Source: Ascidia mentula (taxonomy: Eukaryota > Chordata > Ascidiacea > Phlebobranchia > Ascidiidae). Taken from it: a stretch of 64,000 bases of DNA. The notes below the pieces were generated by a model. The model was not told the DNA's origin, made no database searches, and saw only the letters and a list, made by a program, of their open reading frames with translations. A program made the position numbers and the translations under genes. Where the stretch lies: positions 8,556,001 to 8,620,000 of the forward strand of contig OX387198.1 in assembly GCA_947561715.1 (NCBI GenBank). Direction: 5' to 3'. Shown here piece by piece: positions 29,711 to 42,709 of this stretch. The first letter of the stretch is position 1. Each line of letters opens with the position of its first letter.

Positions 29711-32700
29711 TTTGGCGTGCACGCCAGGACTATGCTATAGCGTGTAAAGGGTCACACGGCTTTCAGAGAACTTCGTTTTGTAATGTCCATTAGTTTGTGT
29801 TTATCGCCACTGCGTTTTATACCGGGACAAGATGTTGGCCAGTTTGTTTCCATGTTTGAATCATACTGTGAGAGCGTGCAGTCCTGTGAGGAAGTGAAGC
29901 GTCATCTTTTTATAACATCAATTGATGATGACCTCCGCTGGCTAGTTTAGGGAAACGAAACTAATGTTTTTTAACTGAAGTACCACGAGTTAATTAGCCC
30001 CGCCCTAAAGCAAGGTTCTGACCACTCGCGACTACATGAAACACGCGCGATGTTGTTGGCCGGCGGCAGTTGCCACAGGAAAGCATAAAGGTCTTGTATG
30101 CTTTGTGAAAGCTCTTGGTGACAAGGCGTATCCCACGAAGGAGACTATTAAAAATGAGGTGTTATATTCAATACTCTTTGTTAGCATGTTGTACCAACAC
30201 ATGGCCAGCAGGTCCCTTCTACAATGGTTGGAATATTAGTGGGACTTTTGGACGGCCGCTCAGATGGTCTTGTCCACACATGTACCGGAAATGTCCCAGG
30301 TTTTAAGCGTGTGTCGTCATGACTTTCAAGGTCCATCAGAATTAAAATAAACGAAAAAGGAGGCAGACATCGGCGTTCGAGAATTCCAAAAAACTGTGAC
30401 CGCGCTCCAGAAGGACGTCGAGGTAGTACGCCGCGAGGTGCAGCGATTGGGGAAACCAACACCACATCAGATGGCAGACAGGATGGATCGACGCTGTTTC
30501 GCCTGCGGTAAACCAGGACATTGGCAAGAATTTTGCCCCATGCAAGGTAAGCGCGACTTTCATATAAGTTTTACGCCTCGCAGGAATTTTAGCAAAAGAC
30601 CTGGTACTCCTATGTTCCAAAAGGCAAAAGCAAGTGCATGTTTGAAGGACACGGAACCCAAAACTTCGAATCAACAATCGGAACACAAGCAAGAGTCCTA
30701 TCCCAATTAGTCCGGTTTGTTTCCATCGCTTCGGAGTCGGTATGTGCCTAAGTTGATACTGGTGCAAGTGTATCTTTAATTACCCAAAAGTGTTTAGAGA
30801 CGTTGAAAAATGATCGCCTTAAAATATTCCCGATGTGCTAAAACGAACGCTTTTCTGGAGTTAACGTACCAGAGATAATTGTGTGACCGACGCCACAGAA
30901 GTCCCTCCAATGTCGGAGGTGTGCAACCGTTACCATCTTGAAGCCCGGAAAGAAGACATCCTCGACTTTGAAGTGTATATTGCGCAAAGACCAGGGTTTA
31001 CAGAAAAGATTGGACTCTGTACAGCAAACTGTGTATCAACTGTGCGGAAAAATGAGGTAAACATACGTATAGCCAATTTTAGCGATGATCCAATCCTAGT
31101 ACCATCGGCAACCAGGGTTGCTGTCGCGATTGCAGTACATACCTTTGGCAACGTTGCATGCCTATTATCGGAATGGTGTGTTGTTGTTGTTGAAATAGCG
31201 GTGTGCAGTTTACAGAGGAAGTTTGCAATATCTCCTATTCACAGTCACCGACCAATGAAGAAAGCTGGGAATGCATTCACCAAGGCGTGAGTATCGGAGA
31301 TGGTTTGTGGGCAACCTAGAGGGAGGATGTTTTAAAACTTCTTCGTCGCCATATGAAAGCATTTTCGTCATGTAACTTTGACCTAGGCCGGACTGATCTT
31401 GTTCGATATTCGATCGACACCGGGGATGCGGCACCAATTCGTCAACATCCTCGAAGAATGTCCATCCATCATAAAACAGAGGTCGAGAAGATCATCAACG
31501 AAATGCGAAGCCAAGGATTCGTGAGACCTTCAACCTCGCCATGGTCAAGTTGGAGTGTTCTGGTGAAAAAGAAGTCTGGTGAGTGGCGACTTTGCGTCGA
31601 CTATCGACAATTAAACGAAGCAACCAAAAAAAAACAGTCACCCTATTCCCCGGGTTGATGATAGCCTGGTTGAAATGTCTGAGTCACGTTTCTTTTCCAC
31701 TCTTGATCTGAAATCCGGCTACTGGCAGATCCCCATGGACGAACAATCAAGGGAGAAGACAGCTTTTGCCAGTCACATGGGTTTGATTGAATTCACCGTG
31801 ATGCCTAAATGTACGGTAAGGAGCATGTGATCGTTTACGACAGTAGATCATTGAGCAAAGCTGAAAAGCATTATTCCACGACCCGCAAGGAGTTAATGGC
31901 TGTTATATTTGCGACTAAGTTGTATCGCGGTTATTTGCTCGGAACAAAATTTTAATTGCGCACAGATCATTCATCTCTTCGCTGGCTGTGGAGATCCAAG
32001 GAACTCTACGGGCAATGTGCTCGATTGGTTGAACACCTTGCTAGTTAAAATTTTAATCTTTAACACCGGCCCGGCAAGAAGCATATAAACGCAGATGTGC
32101 TCAGCCGGAGGCAACCGGAAGATGACGGATTTCCTTACGCAGTTCGTGAGGACGAGTTATTGGAAGAGGTACTCGCACGTAAAATCAATTGATTTAAAGG
32201 CGGAGTACAGGTATGAGTCCACCCAAGTATCAGAAGCGCAGTATGAAGACTTAAGTTTGCGACCTGTAGTGAAATGGGTGCAACAGGGAGCCTTTTCGAG
32301 CGGCTATCGTTTCACGATGGGGTGTTATTCATTACCCTGGTACGGTGCCAGGTTTAAATGATGTACAAAAAGCGTTAGTACTCTTTGTCATGCGCAGCGA
32401 AGTGATGTCCGCGTGCGACAGCTAGGTACATGGCGGAGGACACTTGGGAATGGCTAAAACCTTGAGCAAACTGTCACAGCGTTTTTACTGGCTAAAATGG
32501 AGAAAGGAGACAGAAGCTTATTGCTGTAAATGCGAACACTGTCAGCGAAATAAGAAACCAACCACTACCACCCGAGCCCCGCTAGTTCCATCACAGGAAA
32601 TTCGACCGATGCCACGCGTTGAGATTGATGTGCTTGATGAACCAGGACAGGATATCAGTATATCCCAATCGCTTGTGATTTATTCACAAAATATGTCAGA

Positions 32701-32936
32701 GCGTGGCCTATGCGGCATCAAACCGCACACGAAACAGCGAGCATCCTGCTTCACAGGTGGCTAGCGGTACATAGAGTACCTGAGGTGATTCACTCTGACC
32801 AAGGAGGATATTTCGAAAGCAAATTATTTGCAGAACTGGTGAGATTATGGGTTGCAATAAGACCCGAACGACGCCACATCACCCATCAAGCAACAGGGGA
32901 GTCGAACGTAACGACCGCACAATCACAACACTCACA

Positions 32937-33369
32937 TGTTTTTGTTTGTTTATTTTCGTACTCACCTTTTATTATATATTTGTGATTATTTCGCTTATTT
33001 AACTTGATTTTATACGCCCGGGCGATCATGCTTGTGTGGAAAACGCAATGATTGGTTAACGTGCCGGCGGCGGAATGAATGATGGATAAGCCAGGGCAGT
33101 TCTCTGGTGGTGGCGAGGTGAGAACACGGTTTTATTGTGGTAGCTCGCGGAAAGTTATTGTTGTCGAACGCAGTGGAATGACCTTTTTGTTTTAGAACAA
33201 CAGTTGTTTTATTCGTAATACCGTTTTACATTTTTATACCTAGTGTTTTGTATTTTGTTACTAAAGTAGCCACCTCGGTCGTGTGACTCAAGGTCTTGGC
33301 GATAGGCCGTCAGTGCGGAGTAGCCTGGGCGTTAAGCGGGTTAGGGACACGCTAATTTCGGATTTGTCA
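32937..33369 (+). repeat. Right LTR of the Gypsy-type fossil
   Basis: About 433 bp, alignable to the left LTR. It ends shortly before the region that the upstream flanks of SLC22 copies 2 and 3 have in common. Confidence 0.8.
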
Positions 33370-33703
33370 TTGCCATGAAAACACGACAATAGCTTAATAA
33401 CAATAGAAGTGTGGCGTAATCTATTGCGACAATTGTTGCAACAGTATAATTTGGGTCAAATGGAAAACATGGCGGTAGGCAAGGGTACAAAGGGCTAATG
33501 TGAGTACAACGGAACAACTAAATGCAACGCAAATCCACTTTTGCAAACACGTATTACTCCACCGCTGCGTTAGAACGCGTCCAACATTGCTTAGCCAACT
33601 TTTTCTTGGCTTTGTTGTCTGCTGCATCTCTCAACGCACCGTGTATTTTTTTTTAGTTTTGTTTCTGCACTAGAGTGAAGAGCACTTGCTTAGCTGGAGA
33701 GTC
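33370..33703. promoter_or_regulatory. 5' flank of SLC22 copy 2
   Basis: The segment from about 33,440 to the ATG aligns with 37,890-38,149 upstream of copy 3 (shared gggtcaaatg, gagtacaacggaacaa, gcgtccaacattgcttagcc). It was duplicated together with the gene and probably holds the proximal promoter. No gene is seen. Confidence 0.55.
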
Positions 33704-36700
33704 ATGTCAGCTTATGACGATTTGCTGGTAGATGTAGTTGGGAATGGACGATATCAAATCTTCATCATTTTTGTGGTCTCGCTGCAGACAATTATTGGAA
33801 GTTTTCACCATACAAGTTCCGTTTTTATTCGTGAGTTTTATCTGATAATAATTGAAGTATTTGTATCATCTTTAAAAAATATGAAACAACAGTTGGTCTT
33901 CCACATTCACGATGCAATATCCCGGTCGCGCAGAACGTTTCATTGTTATTCAACGAAAGCTTTCTTCTGGAAACTTTTATACCCTGGAACAACTCAACCA
34001 AGGTTGGATAGAGTTTTACCAGTTCTACATAGATCTACAAAACGCAAGGCTGTATCGCCTTGGGCATTAAAGTGTTTTACTCGAGACGTAAAATTATCCC
34101 TCTATCTTGCTACATCATAGGATCACAGCCGGTGCCAGAGATACGACTACAACATAAATATGTGCGAGGAAAATTACACGAGATCGTGCATCGAGAGTGC
34201 AACTTCACACACTCAAAACACGACCAATTGCACTGATGGTTATTATTTTGATCGATCTGCTTACAAAGAGACAGCAACCACTGAGGTACATCGAGAGTGA
34301 TTGGGCTTTCAGCATCAACTTTATCATGCAAAGCGTTTTTTTGTTCAAACGTAACGTGTTCGTCCAAAACGATTGCGCGAAGCAGTGCATGATTTGGCGG
34401 TGCAAATTATTTTAAAGTTAAACTACACCCCAAGCATAAATTCACAAGATAAATACAAATTTTAATGAGAAACCAAAGTACATTAGTCACTATACCGCAT
34501 GAAAATAAAATATTCGGGGCATAGCAGTTACATTGCTTGCTATTTACGCTTTCTTTTCACAGTGGAACCTCGTCTGCGACAAACTGTATTTGATGACGTT
34601 CAGTTCATCAGCCTTCTACGCAGGTCTTATGCTTGGAGCAGTAGTCGGTGGAATGGCTGGAGATAGGTAACACCAAGTAGAACTAGTTTTAAACATGTGT
34701 ATATCGTGACATGTTAGGTTTCACACTAAAAACATTTTTTATAATAGTTTAGTTATTGTTGACGCTTTTAATTCGCCTTATGGAAAAGGTCCCGTTGACA
34801 AATTTGGCCAAAATAATAGTGTGCCCTTGTTTATTTGAACTGACTTCACAAACAAAATATAGGAGAACTAGCGCAAATAAATCTTAAGTCCAACCAGATT
34901 AAATGTTCTGTTCAGATTCGGTCGAATGATGATGTGTAAGGTCGGGGCAATCCTGTGCTTTGGATCTTGTCTCGCCATTTCCTTCTCTGGCAATGTTTAC
35001 ATTCTTATTGTCTTAAGATTCACTCTGGCGTGTTTCTTCATGCCGATCTCAGTAAATGGCTTTGCATACTGTGAGTTAAAACGCAATAACTTCTGTGATT
35101 CGGTTCATAACATTTTTAATTTGACAACACAATAATATTTTATATATTGGCATGATGGCCTGAGCTCCCAAGCCTGTAAACCTAATGACATTTGACTTGA
35201 TTACGGTTTTGCTTACAGCCTGTGAAGTTTCCAAAAATTCTGTCCGCCAATACCTTGGATGCATTTATAACTGCGTTTTCGGCATCGGCTGCGTCATTTT
35301 TGCTGGAATGGCTTACATCTGGCGCGTTTTGAGGGAGCTCACTGTAGCAATTTCGGTTTTGTTGGTAATACTTTCCATCCCCTTGATAATTTTGCCGAAG
35401 TCTCCAGGGTAAGATTGCAATGTTTTACGTTGAAGGCAATGCAACTTTTTTCAAAATACACTTCCCAATTTTCAGATGGTTGATGTCACGTGGCAAAGAA
35501 AAGGAGGCATTGCGCGTGTGTCACGTGATGGCAAAACGAAACAAAGGAAAGTTGTGCAACAAGACATTCAAGGATGCAACGGAGGCAGCTGACGATTGGG
35601 TATAAAGTAACAACATAAAACCAAGAGCTGTTCTTCCTTCACAAGGACTTGCATATTCACTAATAATTTGAAAAAAATATGTTTGGTTTCATAAGGTATT
35701 TTTGCATAATGTGAAATTTCACTCTCATTCCGCATGTCAATGAGTGAACAAACCTACATTACTTTTACAATTGTTTAGAATTCAAAAGTAAGTCTTGGAG
35801 AATTGTTGAAACGTCCCTTGCTCCGATTTATGTTGTTCAGCAATGCAATAATTTGGTTCATAACAAGGTAAAAAGTGTTCTGCAAGTAGCCCAGTCAATT
35901 ATCGATAGAGCTTTTTTCACAGCTTGGTGTACTATGGTCTCACATTAAACGTGGGGGCGCTTGCCGGGAGCGTGTATGTTAATCAGGCACTAGGTGGCGT
36001 TATTGAGTTTGCTGCTTGTATTCTGGTTATTCCAATGATAACTAAAGTGGGTAGAACCAAGACAACCGTTCTGTCGTTGGGAGTTTCAAGCGCTTCCTGC
36101 CTTCTTTCTACTGCTATTATTGGACTTGGTGGAAGAAGTAAAGGTGAAAATTTGTTCTTGTCAATTTAACTTTCACAGATTGTCCTTTTATTCATTGGGT
36201 CTGAATATAGGATCGGAAATTGCTGGAGTAGTCGTTGCCATGATCGGTAGATTCAGCGCGAGTGCCGCCTTTGCTGTGATTTATCAACATACTGGAGAAT
36301 TATTCCCTACACCTGGAAGGTATGAATGCCAAGGGGTAATGTATTTTAGAAACAAAATCAATGAGGGTGAAGAGCATTATTTCTGTGATAAATTTATTTG
36401 GTTCTTTGATTATCTTCTAAAACAACAACAGTCTCTGCGTGTATTAGGGCCACAGCATTGGGCGTTTCGTCGATGGCTGCTCGGGTTGGAACAATCTTCA
36501 CGCCTTTCACTTTGCAGCTTCAATATTCTTGGCCTTGGCTGACACCGGTACAGTAGACAATATAAGTTGTAATCTAAACTAATCACTCGCATACTTTTCT
36601 CTTTTGCAGACAATTTTCGGTGTATTGTCGGCAATCGGAGCTTTGCTTGCTTGCGTTTTCCCGGAAACAAGAAACGAGGCTGTCCTCACATCATTCCGTC

Positions 36701-37000
36701 AAGCTGACGATTTCTTGGCAAAGCATTTTCGTAATTCAGTTGCCTCCCGTATCTTCTGCCTACCGAAGGAGGAAAAGCTTTTCGGGAACCAATCTCTTGC
36801 TAAGTTGGTATATTTTGTGCTTCGGAAGGAGCTTAAAATAATCATGCGCGTTTAGGTGCAGTGACTTGGAAGAAGAGAAAGAAAAATTGGAGGAAATCAA
36901 TGACTCCGGTTCAACTGCGGAAATAAAGGCAACTATTTGCAATGAAACACAACGGCATGATGTGACAGCGATGAAGCTTGACAATTATCCGACAAATTGA
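33704..37000 (+). CDS. SLC22-type organic ion transporter, array copy 2
   Basis: Thirteen exons: 33704-33830, 33893-34002, 34121-34285, 34563-34666, 34916-35070, 35219-35408, 35476-35599, 35779-35867, 35923-36137, 36211-36319, 36448-36547, 36610-36803, 36856-37000. Phases match throughout and give about 608 residues. The features are those of copy 1: N-terminal MSAYDDLLVDVVGNGRYQ, large glycosylated loop, WNLVCD, AGDRFGR, PKSPGWLMSRGK. It shares with copy 1 the longer C-terminal tail (CSDLEEEKEKLEEINDSG and on). Exon 6 has WRVLREL where other copies have WRDWREL. No break was found. An AATAAA lies at 37099-37104. Confidence 0.87.
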
Positions 37001-38149
37001 CAATATTAGCAAATTGAAATTTGAGATTACTGGTCCGCATTTAAAATTGTCAAGTTTGAATGCAAATATAATCATAACATTTGCTGACAGTGTGTAAAAA
37101 TAAATGCAGTTGACATTATTATTTGTCAATCATGAGCTTTGACAAGAACTACATCGATTTTTCCTGCCGACTCTTCGCATGTTCCATGGTGTTTCTAAGG
37201 TGACACCGGACCTGACGTTGCTTAAACGTAACGTGGTCGTTGGAAACGGCTTCTGCTTAAACGGGGCTTGTATTCTCAACGGTATTTTACACATTGCAAT
37301 GTTTTGTGTAATAAGGTCTTTTCATTTTGGGCGGTCATGTTTAGGAAGCAACATCCGGGTTGCTGAACAGACATTTAAGGCTCTTTACTACGATTTGTAT
37401 TGGTCTTATTAAAAGCCTGATGTATACCTGTATCTGTGATCGAAAACACTCTTGTTTCGTAAGGCATTCCAAATGTCCAAAATACTATAATTGAATCAAT
37501 ACGTTCATATACATTAGCATGTGTACATCTTTATGAGGTATGTTCCAGTACCACTGAGCACTTTAAGCTCAGCATTGCTAGGTTCTTATCCGGTGACGTA
37601 GACGTTACGTTACGCATTTTCTTGATCGCTTTCAACACAGACCAAATTGCAGAGAGTGTAGAAACAGAAGAAAACAATGACACATCTGCACAAATATATA
37701 TCCAAACCTAATGACACTTTCTGAAGCTGAATAAAGATTGCAATGATGGAGTGATGGAATTTTGTCGCCATTTCTTGCCCTATTGTCTATTGTTGTATCT
37801 CATGGATTTGTGTGTTTAATATGTGTAAATGTGTGCTTGTCATTGCTTATGAAACCGCTACAAAAAAAACGCAACCTACTGCGTCAAAACCCGTTTAGTG
37901 CAACAGCAGCACAGTCTGGGTCAAATGCAACACATGACGAGGCGCAAGGGAATATAGGGGTAATGCGAGTACAACGGAACAAGTAAGTGCAACGCAAACC
38001 CTCTTTTGCAAACACGTATTTCTGCACCGCTGCGTTAAAGCGCGTCCAACATTGCTTAGCCAACTTTTTCATGGTACCTCTGTGCGTTGCATCTCTCAAC
38101 GCACGGCGTATTTTCTTTAGTTCTGTTTCTGCTCTAGGAGTAAGGAGTC
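37001..38149. other. Intergenic between SLC22 copies 2 and 3
   Basis: The first 130 bases are the 3' region of copy 2, like that of copy 1. The last 260 bases are the copy 3 promoter flank, shared with copy 2. Between them I see no gene or clear repeat. Confidence 0.45.
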
Positions 38150-41100
38150 ATGTCAGCCTACGACGATTTGATGGTAGATGTAGTTGGAAATGGACGATAT
38201 CAGTCCTTTATCACTTTTGTGGTCTCGTGGCAAATGATTGTTGGAAGTTTTCACCAGACAAGTTCCGTTTTTATTCGTAAGTTTTATCTGATATTAATTA
38301 AAGTATTTGTATCATCTTTAAAAAATATGAAACAACAGTTGGTCTTCCACATTCACGATGCAATTTCCCGGTCGCACAGAACGTTTCATTGTTATTCAAC
38401 AAAAGCTTTCTTCTGGAAACTTTTATACCCTGGAACAACGCAACCAAGGTTGGATGGAGTTTTATCAGCTATAATTATGTTCACAAAACACAAGGCTGTA
38501 TCGTCTTGGGTATTAAAGTGATGGTTTTCATGAGCTGAAACTACCTTACGAATTTACAGGATTACAGCCGGTGCCAGAGATACGACTACAACATAGATAT
38601 GTGCGAGGAAAATTACACGAGATCGTGCATTGAGAGTGCAACTTCACACACTCAAAACACAACCAATTGCACTGATGGTTATTATTTTGATCGATCTGTT
38701 TACAAGGAGACAGCAACCACTGAGGTACATCGAGAGTGATTGGGCTTTCAGCACAAACCTAATCATGCAAAGCGATATTCTTTTCAAGCGTAACGTGTTC
38801 GTCCAGAACGATTGCGCAAGACTGTGCATGATTTCGCAGTGCAAATCATTTTAAAGTTAAACTACACCCCAAGCAGAAATTCACAAGATAAATCAAAATT
38901 TTAATCGAAAACCAATGCACATTAGTCAATATACCGCATGAAAATAAAATATTCGGGGCATAGCAGTTACGTTGCTTGCTATTCACGCTTTCTTTTCACA
39001 GTGGAACCTCGTCTGCGACAAACTGTACTTGATGACGTTCAGTTCATCAGTTTACTACGCAGGTCTTATACTTGGAGCAGTAATCGGTGGAATGGCTGGA
39101 GATAGGTAACATCAAGTAGAACTAGTTTTAAACATGGGTATATCGTGACATGTTAGGTTTCACACTAAAAACATTCTTAATTATAGTTTAGTTATCGTTG
39201 ACGTTTTCAATTCGCCTCATGGAAAAGGTCCCGTTGACGAAGTTGGCTAAACCAAACGTTGCTCCTAAATTATTGAAGATTAGTTTTGCTAAAAAAAACT
39301 TTGTTCCTAGAAATAGTGTGCCCTTGTTCATTTGAGCTGATTTCACTAAAAAAAAACTGGCGCAAATAAATCTTAGTTTAACCAGATTATATGTTCTGTT
39401 CAGATTCGGAAGAATGATGATATGTAAGGTCGGAGCAATCCTGAGCTTTGGATCTTGTCTCGCCATTTCCTTCTCTGGCAATGTTTACATTCTTATTGTC
39501 TTAAGATTCACTCTGGCGTGTTTCTTCATGCCGATCTCAGTAAATGGTTTTGCATACTGTGAGTTGAAACGCAATAACTTCTGTGCTTCGGTTCATAACA
39601 TTTTTGATTTGACAACACAATAATATTTCATATAATGGCATGATGGCCGGGCTCCCAAGCCTGTAAACTTGATGATATTTGACTTGATTTACGATTTTGC
39701 TTACAGCGTGTGAAGTTTCCAAAAGTTCTACCCGCCATTTCCTTGGATCCACTTATAACTGCGTTTTCGGCATCGGCTGTGCTATTTTTGCTGGAATGGC
39801 TTACATCTGGCGTGACTGGAGGGAACTCACTGTAGCGATTTCGGTTTTGTCGGTAATACTTTCCATCCCCTTGATAATTTTGCCGAAGTCTCCAGGGTAA
39901 GATTGCAATGTTTTACGTTGAAGGCAATGCAACTTTTTTGAAAAGACATTTCCCAATTATCAGATGGCTGATGTCACGTGGAAAAGAAGAGGAGGCATTG
40001 CGCGTGTGTCACGTGATGGCGAAACGAAACAAAGGAAAGATTTGCAAAAATACATTCAAGGAAGCAATGAAGGAAGCTGACGATTGGGTATAAAGTAACA
40101 ACATAAAACCAAGAGCTGTTCTTCCTTCACAAAGACTTACATATTCACTAATAATTTCAATAAAAATATGTTTGGTTTCATAAGGTATTTTCTATAATGT
40201 AAAATTTCAATATCATTACGTGTGAACAGGCCAACATTACCATACAAAAATTTCTTTTACAATTGTTTAGAGTTCAAAAGTAAGTCTTGGAGAATTGTTG
40301 AAACGTCCTTTGCTCCGATTTATGTTGTTCAGCAATGCAATAATTTGGTTTATTACAAGGTAATAAGTGTTCTACAACTAATGCAGCAAATCAATTACCG
40401 GTATACCCCTTATGGTTACAGCTTGGTGTATTATGGTCTCACATTGAACGTGGGAGCTCTGGCCGGGAGCGTGTACGTTAATCAGGCACTAGGTGGGGTT
40501 ATTGAGTTTGTTGCCTGTCTTTCGGTTATTCCAATGATAATTAAAGTGGGTAGAACCAAGACAACCGTTCTGTCGTTGGGAGTTTCAAGCGCTTCCTGCC
40601 TTCTTTCTACTGCTATTATTGGTCTTGGTGGAAGAAGTAAAGGTGAAAATTTGTTTTTGTAAATTCAACTTTCACAGATTGTCCTTTTATTCATTGGGTC
40701 TGAATATAGGATCAGAAATTGCTGGAGTAGTCGTTGCCATGATCGGTAGATTCAGCGCGAGTGCCGCCTTTGCTGTGATTTATCAACATACTGGAGAATT
40801 ATTCCCTACACCTGGAAGGTATAAGTCTTTTGATTTACTGTCTTTTAGCAAAGTAGAACTGTAGAGGATGCAGCTTTACCCCGATTTTACTGGCAGACCT
40901 AACTGCACTAAACCAAAGGACCAAACATTTAGGGCCACAGCATTGGGAGTTTCGTCGATGGCTGCTCGAATTGCAACCATATTCACGCCTTTCACTTTGC
41001 AGCTTCAATATTCGTGGCCTTGGCTGACACCGGTACAGTAGACGATATACGTTGTAATCTGAACTAATCACTCACATACTTTTCTCTTTTGCAGACAATT

Positions 41101-41409
41101 TTCGGCATATTGTCGGCGATCGGAGCTTTGCTTGCTTGCGTTTTTCCGGAAACAAGAAACGAGCCTGTCCTCACATCATTTCATCAAGCTGACGTTTTCT
41201 TGGCAAAGCATTTTCGTAATTCAGTTGCCTCCCGTATCTTCTGCCTACCAAAGGGAAACAAGCAGTACGCCTCCCGAGTTTTCATTAAGTTTGATGTATT
41301 TCGTTGCTTCAGAAAAAGTTAAAAATAACCTTGGGTATTTAGGTGCAGTGACTTGGAAGAAGAGATTGAAAATTTGGAGGAAAGCAATGACTCAATTTTG
41401 CGGCTATGA
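38150..41409 (+). CDS. SLC22-type organic ion transporter, array copy 3
   Basis: Thirteen exons: 38150-38276, 38339-38448, 38560-38724, 39002-39105, 39404-39558, 39707-39896, 39964-40087, 40271-40359, 40422-40636, 40710-40818, 40933-41032, 41095-41288, 41343-41409. They join in phase to about 582 residues. The family marks are as in copy 1. The C-terminus differs from copies 1 and 2: exon 12 ends KGNKQYASRVFIK and the last exon is short (CSDLEEEIENLEESND, then six residues). The left edge of the 7.2-kb duplication falls one base into exon 8 at 40,272, so exons 8-13 were copied to 47.5 kb. This gene itself looks intact. Confidence 0.87.
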
Positions 41410-42709
41410 ATGTCGGCAGCTTTGATGAAATAAAACTGGTTGTTTTTGCAAAAGTTAATAGTTTGCAAGAAGAAAATGATTACTTGACAATTTAACAATA
41501 TAATTATTAGCAAATCAACATCAGAAGTTAATACGATTTGAACTTATCGTGGTTTCATGTAAAGGTACAAGACACACACATATAATAACGAACATTCATG
41601 TGTCACGTTTATGTGTGTTCGTATTTTTACTCGTTTAGTTAACATCTTACCATACAATGTTTAGAGACCATTTCGTTTATAAAAGTATTTTGGCGTAACT
41701 TGCTTTGTGCTATCACATTTACAATGTCTCGGATTAATTCGCCACACACCTTAGAGAATATAAATTTGACGCTTATTTGCCGAGCGTCGGCATAGCGCAT
41801 CGATTCAAGTTGCTGTGACAGAAAATGCTCAGAGGTACACAAGATGTATCTACTAGTCTTGGTTTAACGCCAGATGCTTTTTATTGCCGAAACTAATAGT
41901 ATTGAAATAATGGTTAGAAACCCAAATACCCAATACTGTCTTCGTGTACTCTCCTTGGCAACGGTGGCGTTTTTCACCCTTTGTATGAAACGTGATTGGA
42001 CCAATTTTGGTACTTTATACCAGAATATGCAGAAAATTTTGACAAGAAGCTCTGAAGTGTTTTCCCGCACTTCTATGCTCACACGTCACTTATCGCCACG
42101 ATTTGTCAACATATTTCAGTGTTCGGTGGAAATGGTAGCTTGGGCGCTACGCAGGCACGATGTCATTTCGAATGGAACCAACCATGACGTAAAGCCGATT
42201 TCAACAAAGTCTTCTTAGGAGATTTTTTTTCGCCGGTGTGTTTGTCAGGAAAGCAAACGTTGTCATGGTGTTTTAAAGAACGGTTTTTTTGAATTGCAAT
42301 GCCAGGGGAGCAAGATTAGCACTATAGTTGTAATTGTGCTCTGTCGCATAACATAATGTATTTGAAAGACGATATGCAAACTTAGGGGAGAATGCATAAC
42401 ACAATGAAAAAGATCCAATGGTGGATGACGCAGAATATGGGCTTATGGTATATCTGACGAAAAAGCGTCGTGATTGCGCCCACTAAGTCTTAACCCACTG
42501 CTTCACGGAAATGTACAATTTTACACACCAATAATTCCCATTCATTTCTTCAGACGTTTTGGTTTTCTGCACCGCTGCGTTGCAATATAGCAACTAATAC
42601 ATTGAGGTGCAGCTTTGGGTAACGACCTTTTTCTCGTTGCCGCACCAGACAACTCGGCTGAATACATTTCTGATCTTGTTTCTGCGCTAAAGTGAAAGAG
42701 ACAGGAGTC
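41410..42709. other. Intergenic between SLC22 copies 3 and 4
   Basis: It contains a decayed N-terminal fragment of a nucleotidyltransferase-TPR gene at about 41,680-41,905 (-). A 114-codon open frame on the plus strand at 41,874-42,218 is also open in the duplicate (49,116-49,460), but the duplication is recent and no family is recognised. The remainder is the copy 4 upstream region. Confidence 0.5.
41680..41905 (-). pseudogene. Decayed N-terminal fragment of a nucleotidyltransferase-TPR gene
   Basis: On the minus strand, NKKHLALNQD matches GKEKHLTLQHG of paralogue 2. Then, in a shifted frame, FLSQQLESMRYADARQ matches FILAQQLRSMCYANGRE, and CGELIRDIVNVIAQSKLR matches the AEVIRRLALVYRFRSPDKLR region. 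Stops and at least one frameshift separate the pieces. Only the region equivalent to residues about 12-75 is present; the catalytic core and TPRs are missing. It shows that this family was once wider at the locus, or that a fragment was carried in with the transporter array. Confidence 0.65.

Larger units (their letters stand above)
29281..33369 (+). mobile_element. Decayed Ty3/Gypsy-type LTR retrotransposon
   Basis: Two direct repeats of about 430 bp, beginning TG and ending CA, bound the element. Between them, in order, are remains of gag with a CCHC zinc knuckle (near 30,500), reverse transcriptase (about 31,380-31,800), RNase H (about 31,815-32,080), and integrase with its zinc-binding and core parts (about 32,440-32,900). 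A primer-binding-like stretch follows the left LTR. The order fits Metaviridae. It is broken in many places and shorter than intact relatives. The two LTRs have diverged visibly, so the insertion is not recent. It sits just past the 3' end of SLC22 copy 1. A clear target duplication was not found. Confidence 0.85.

Noticed and set aside
31353-32985. Reverse transcriptase and integrase frames as host genes
   Set aside because: They lie between matching LTRs in pol order and belong to the decayed Gypsy-type element.
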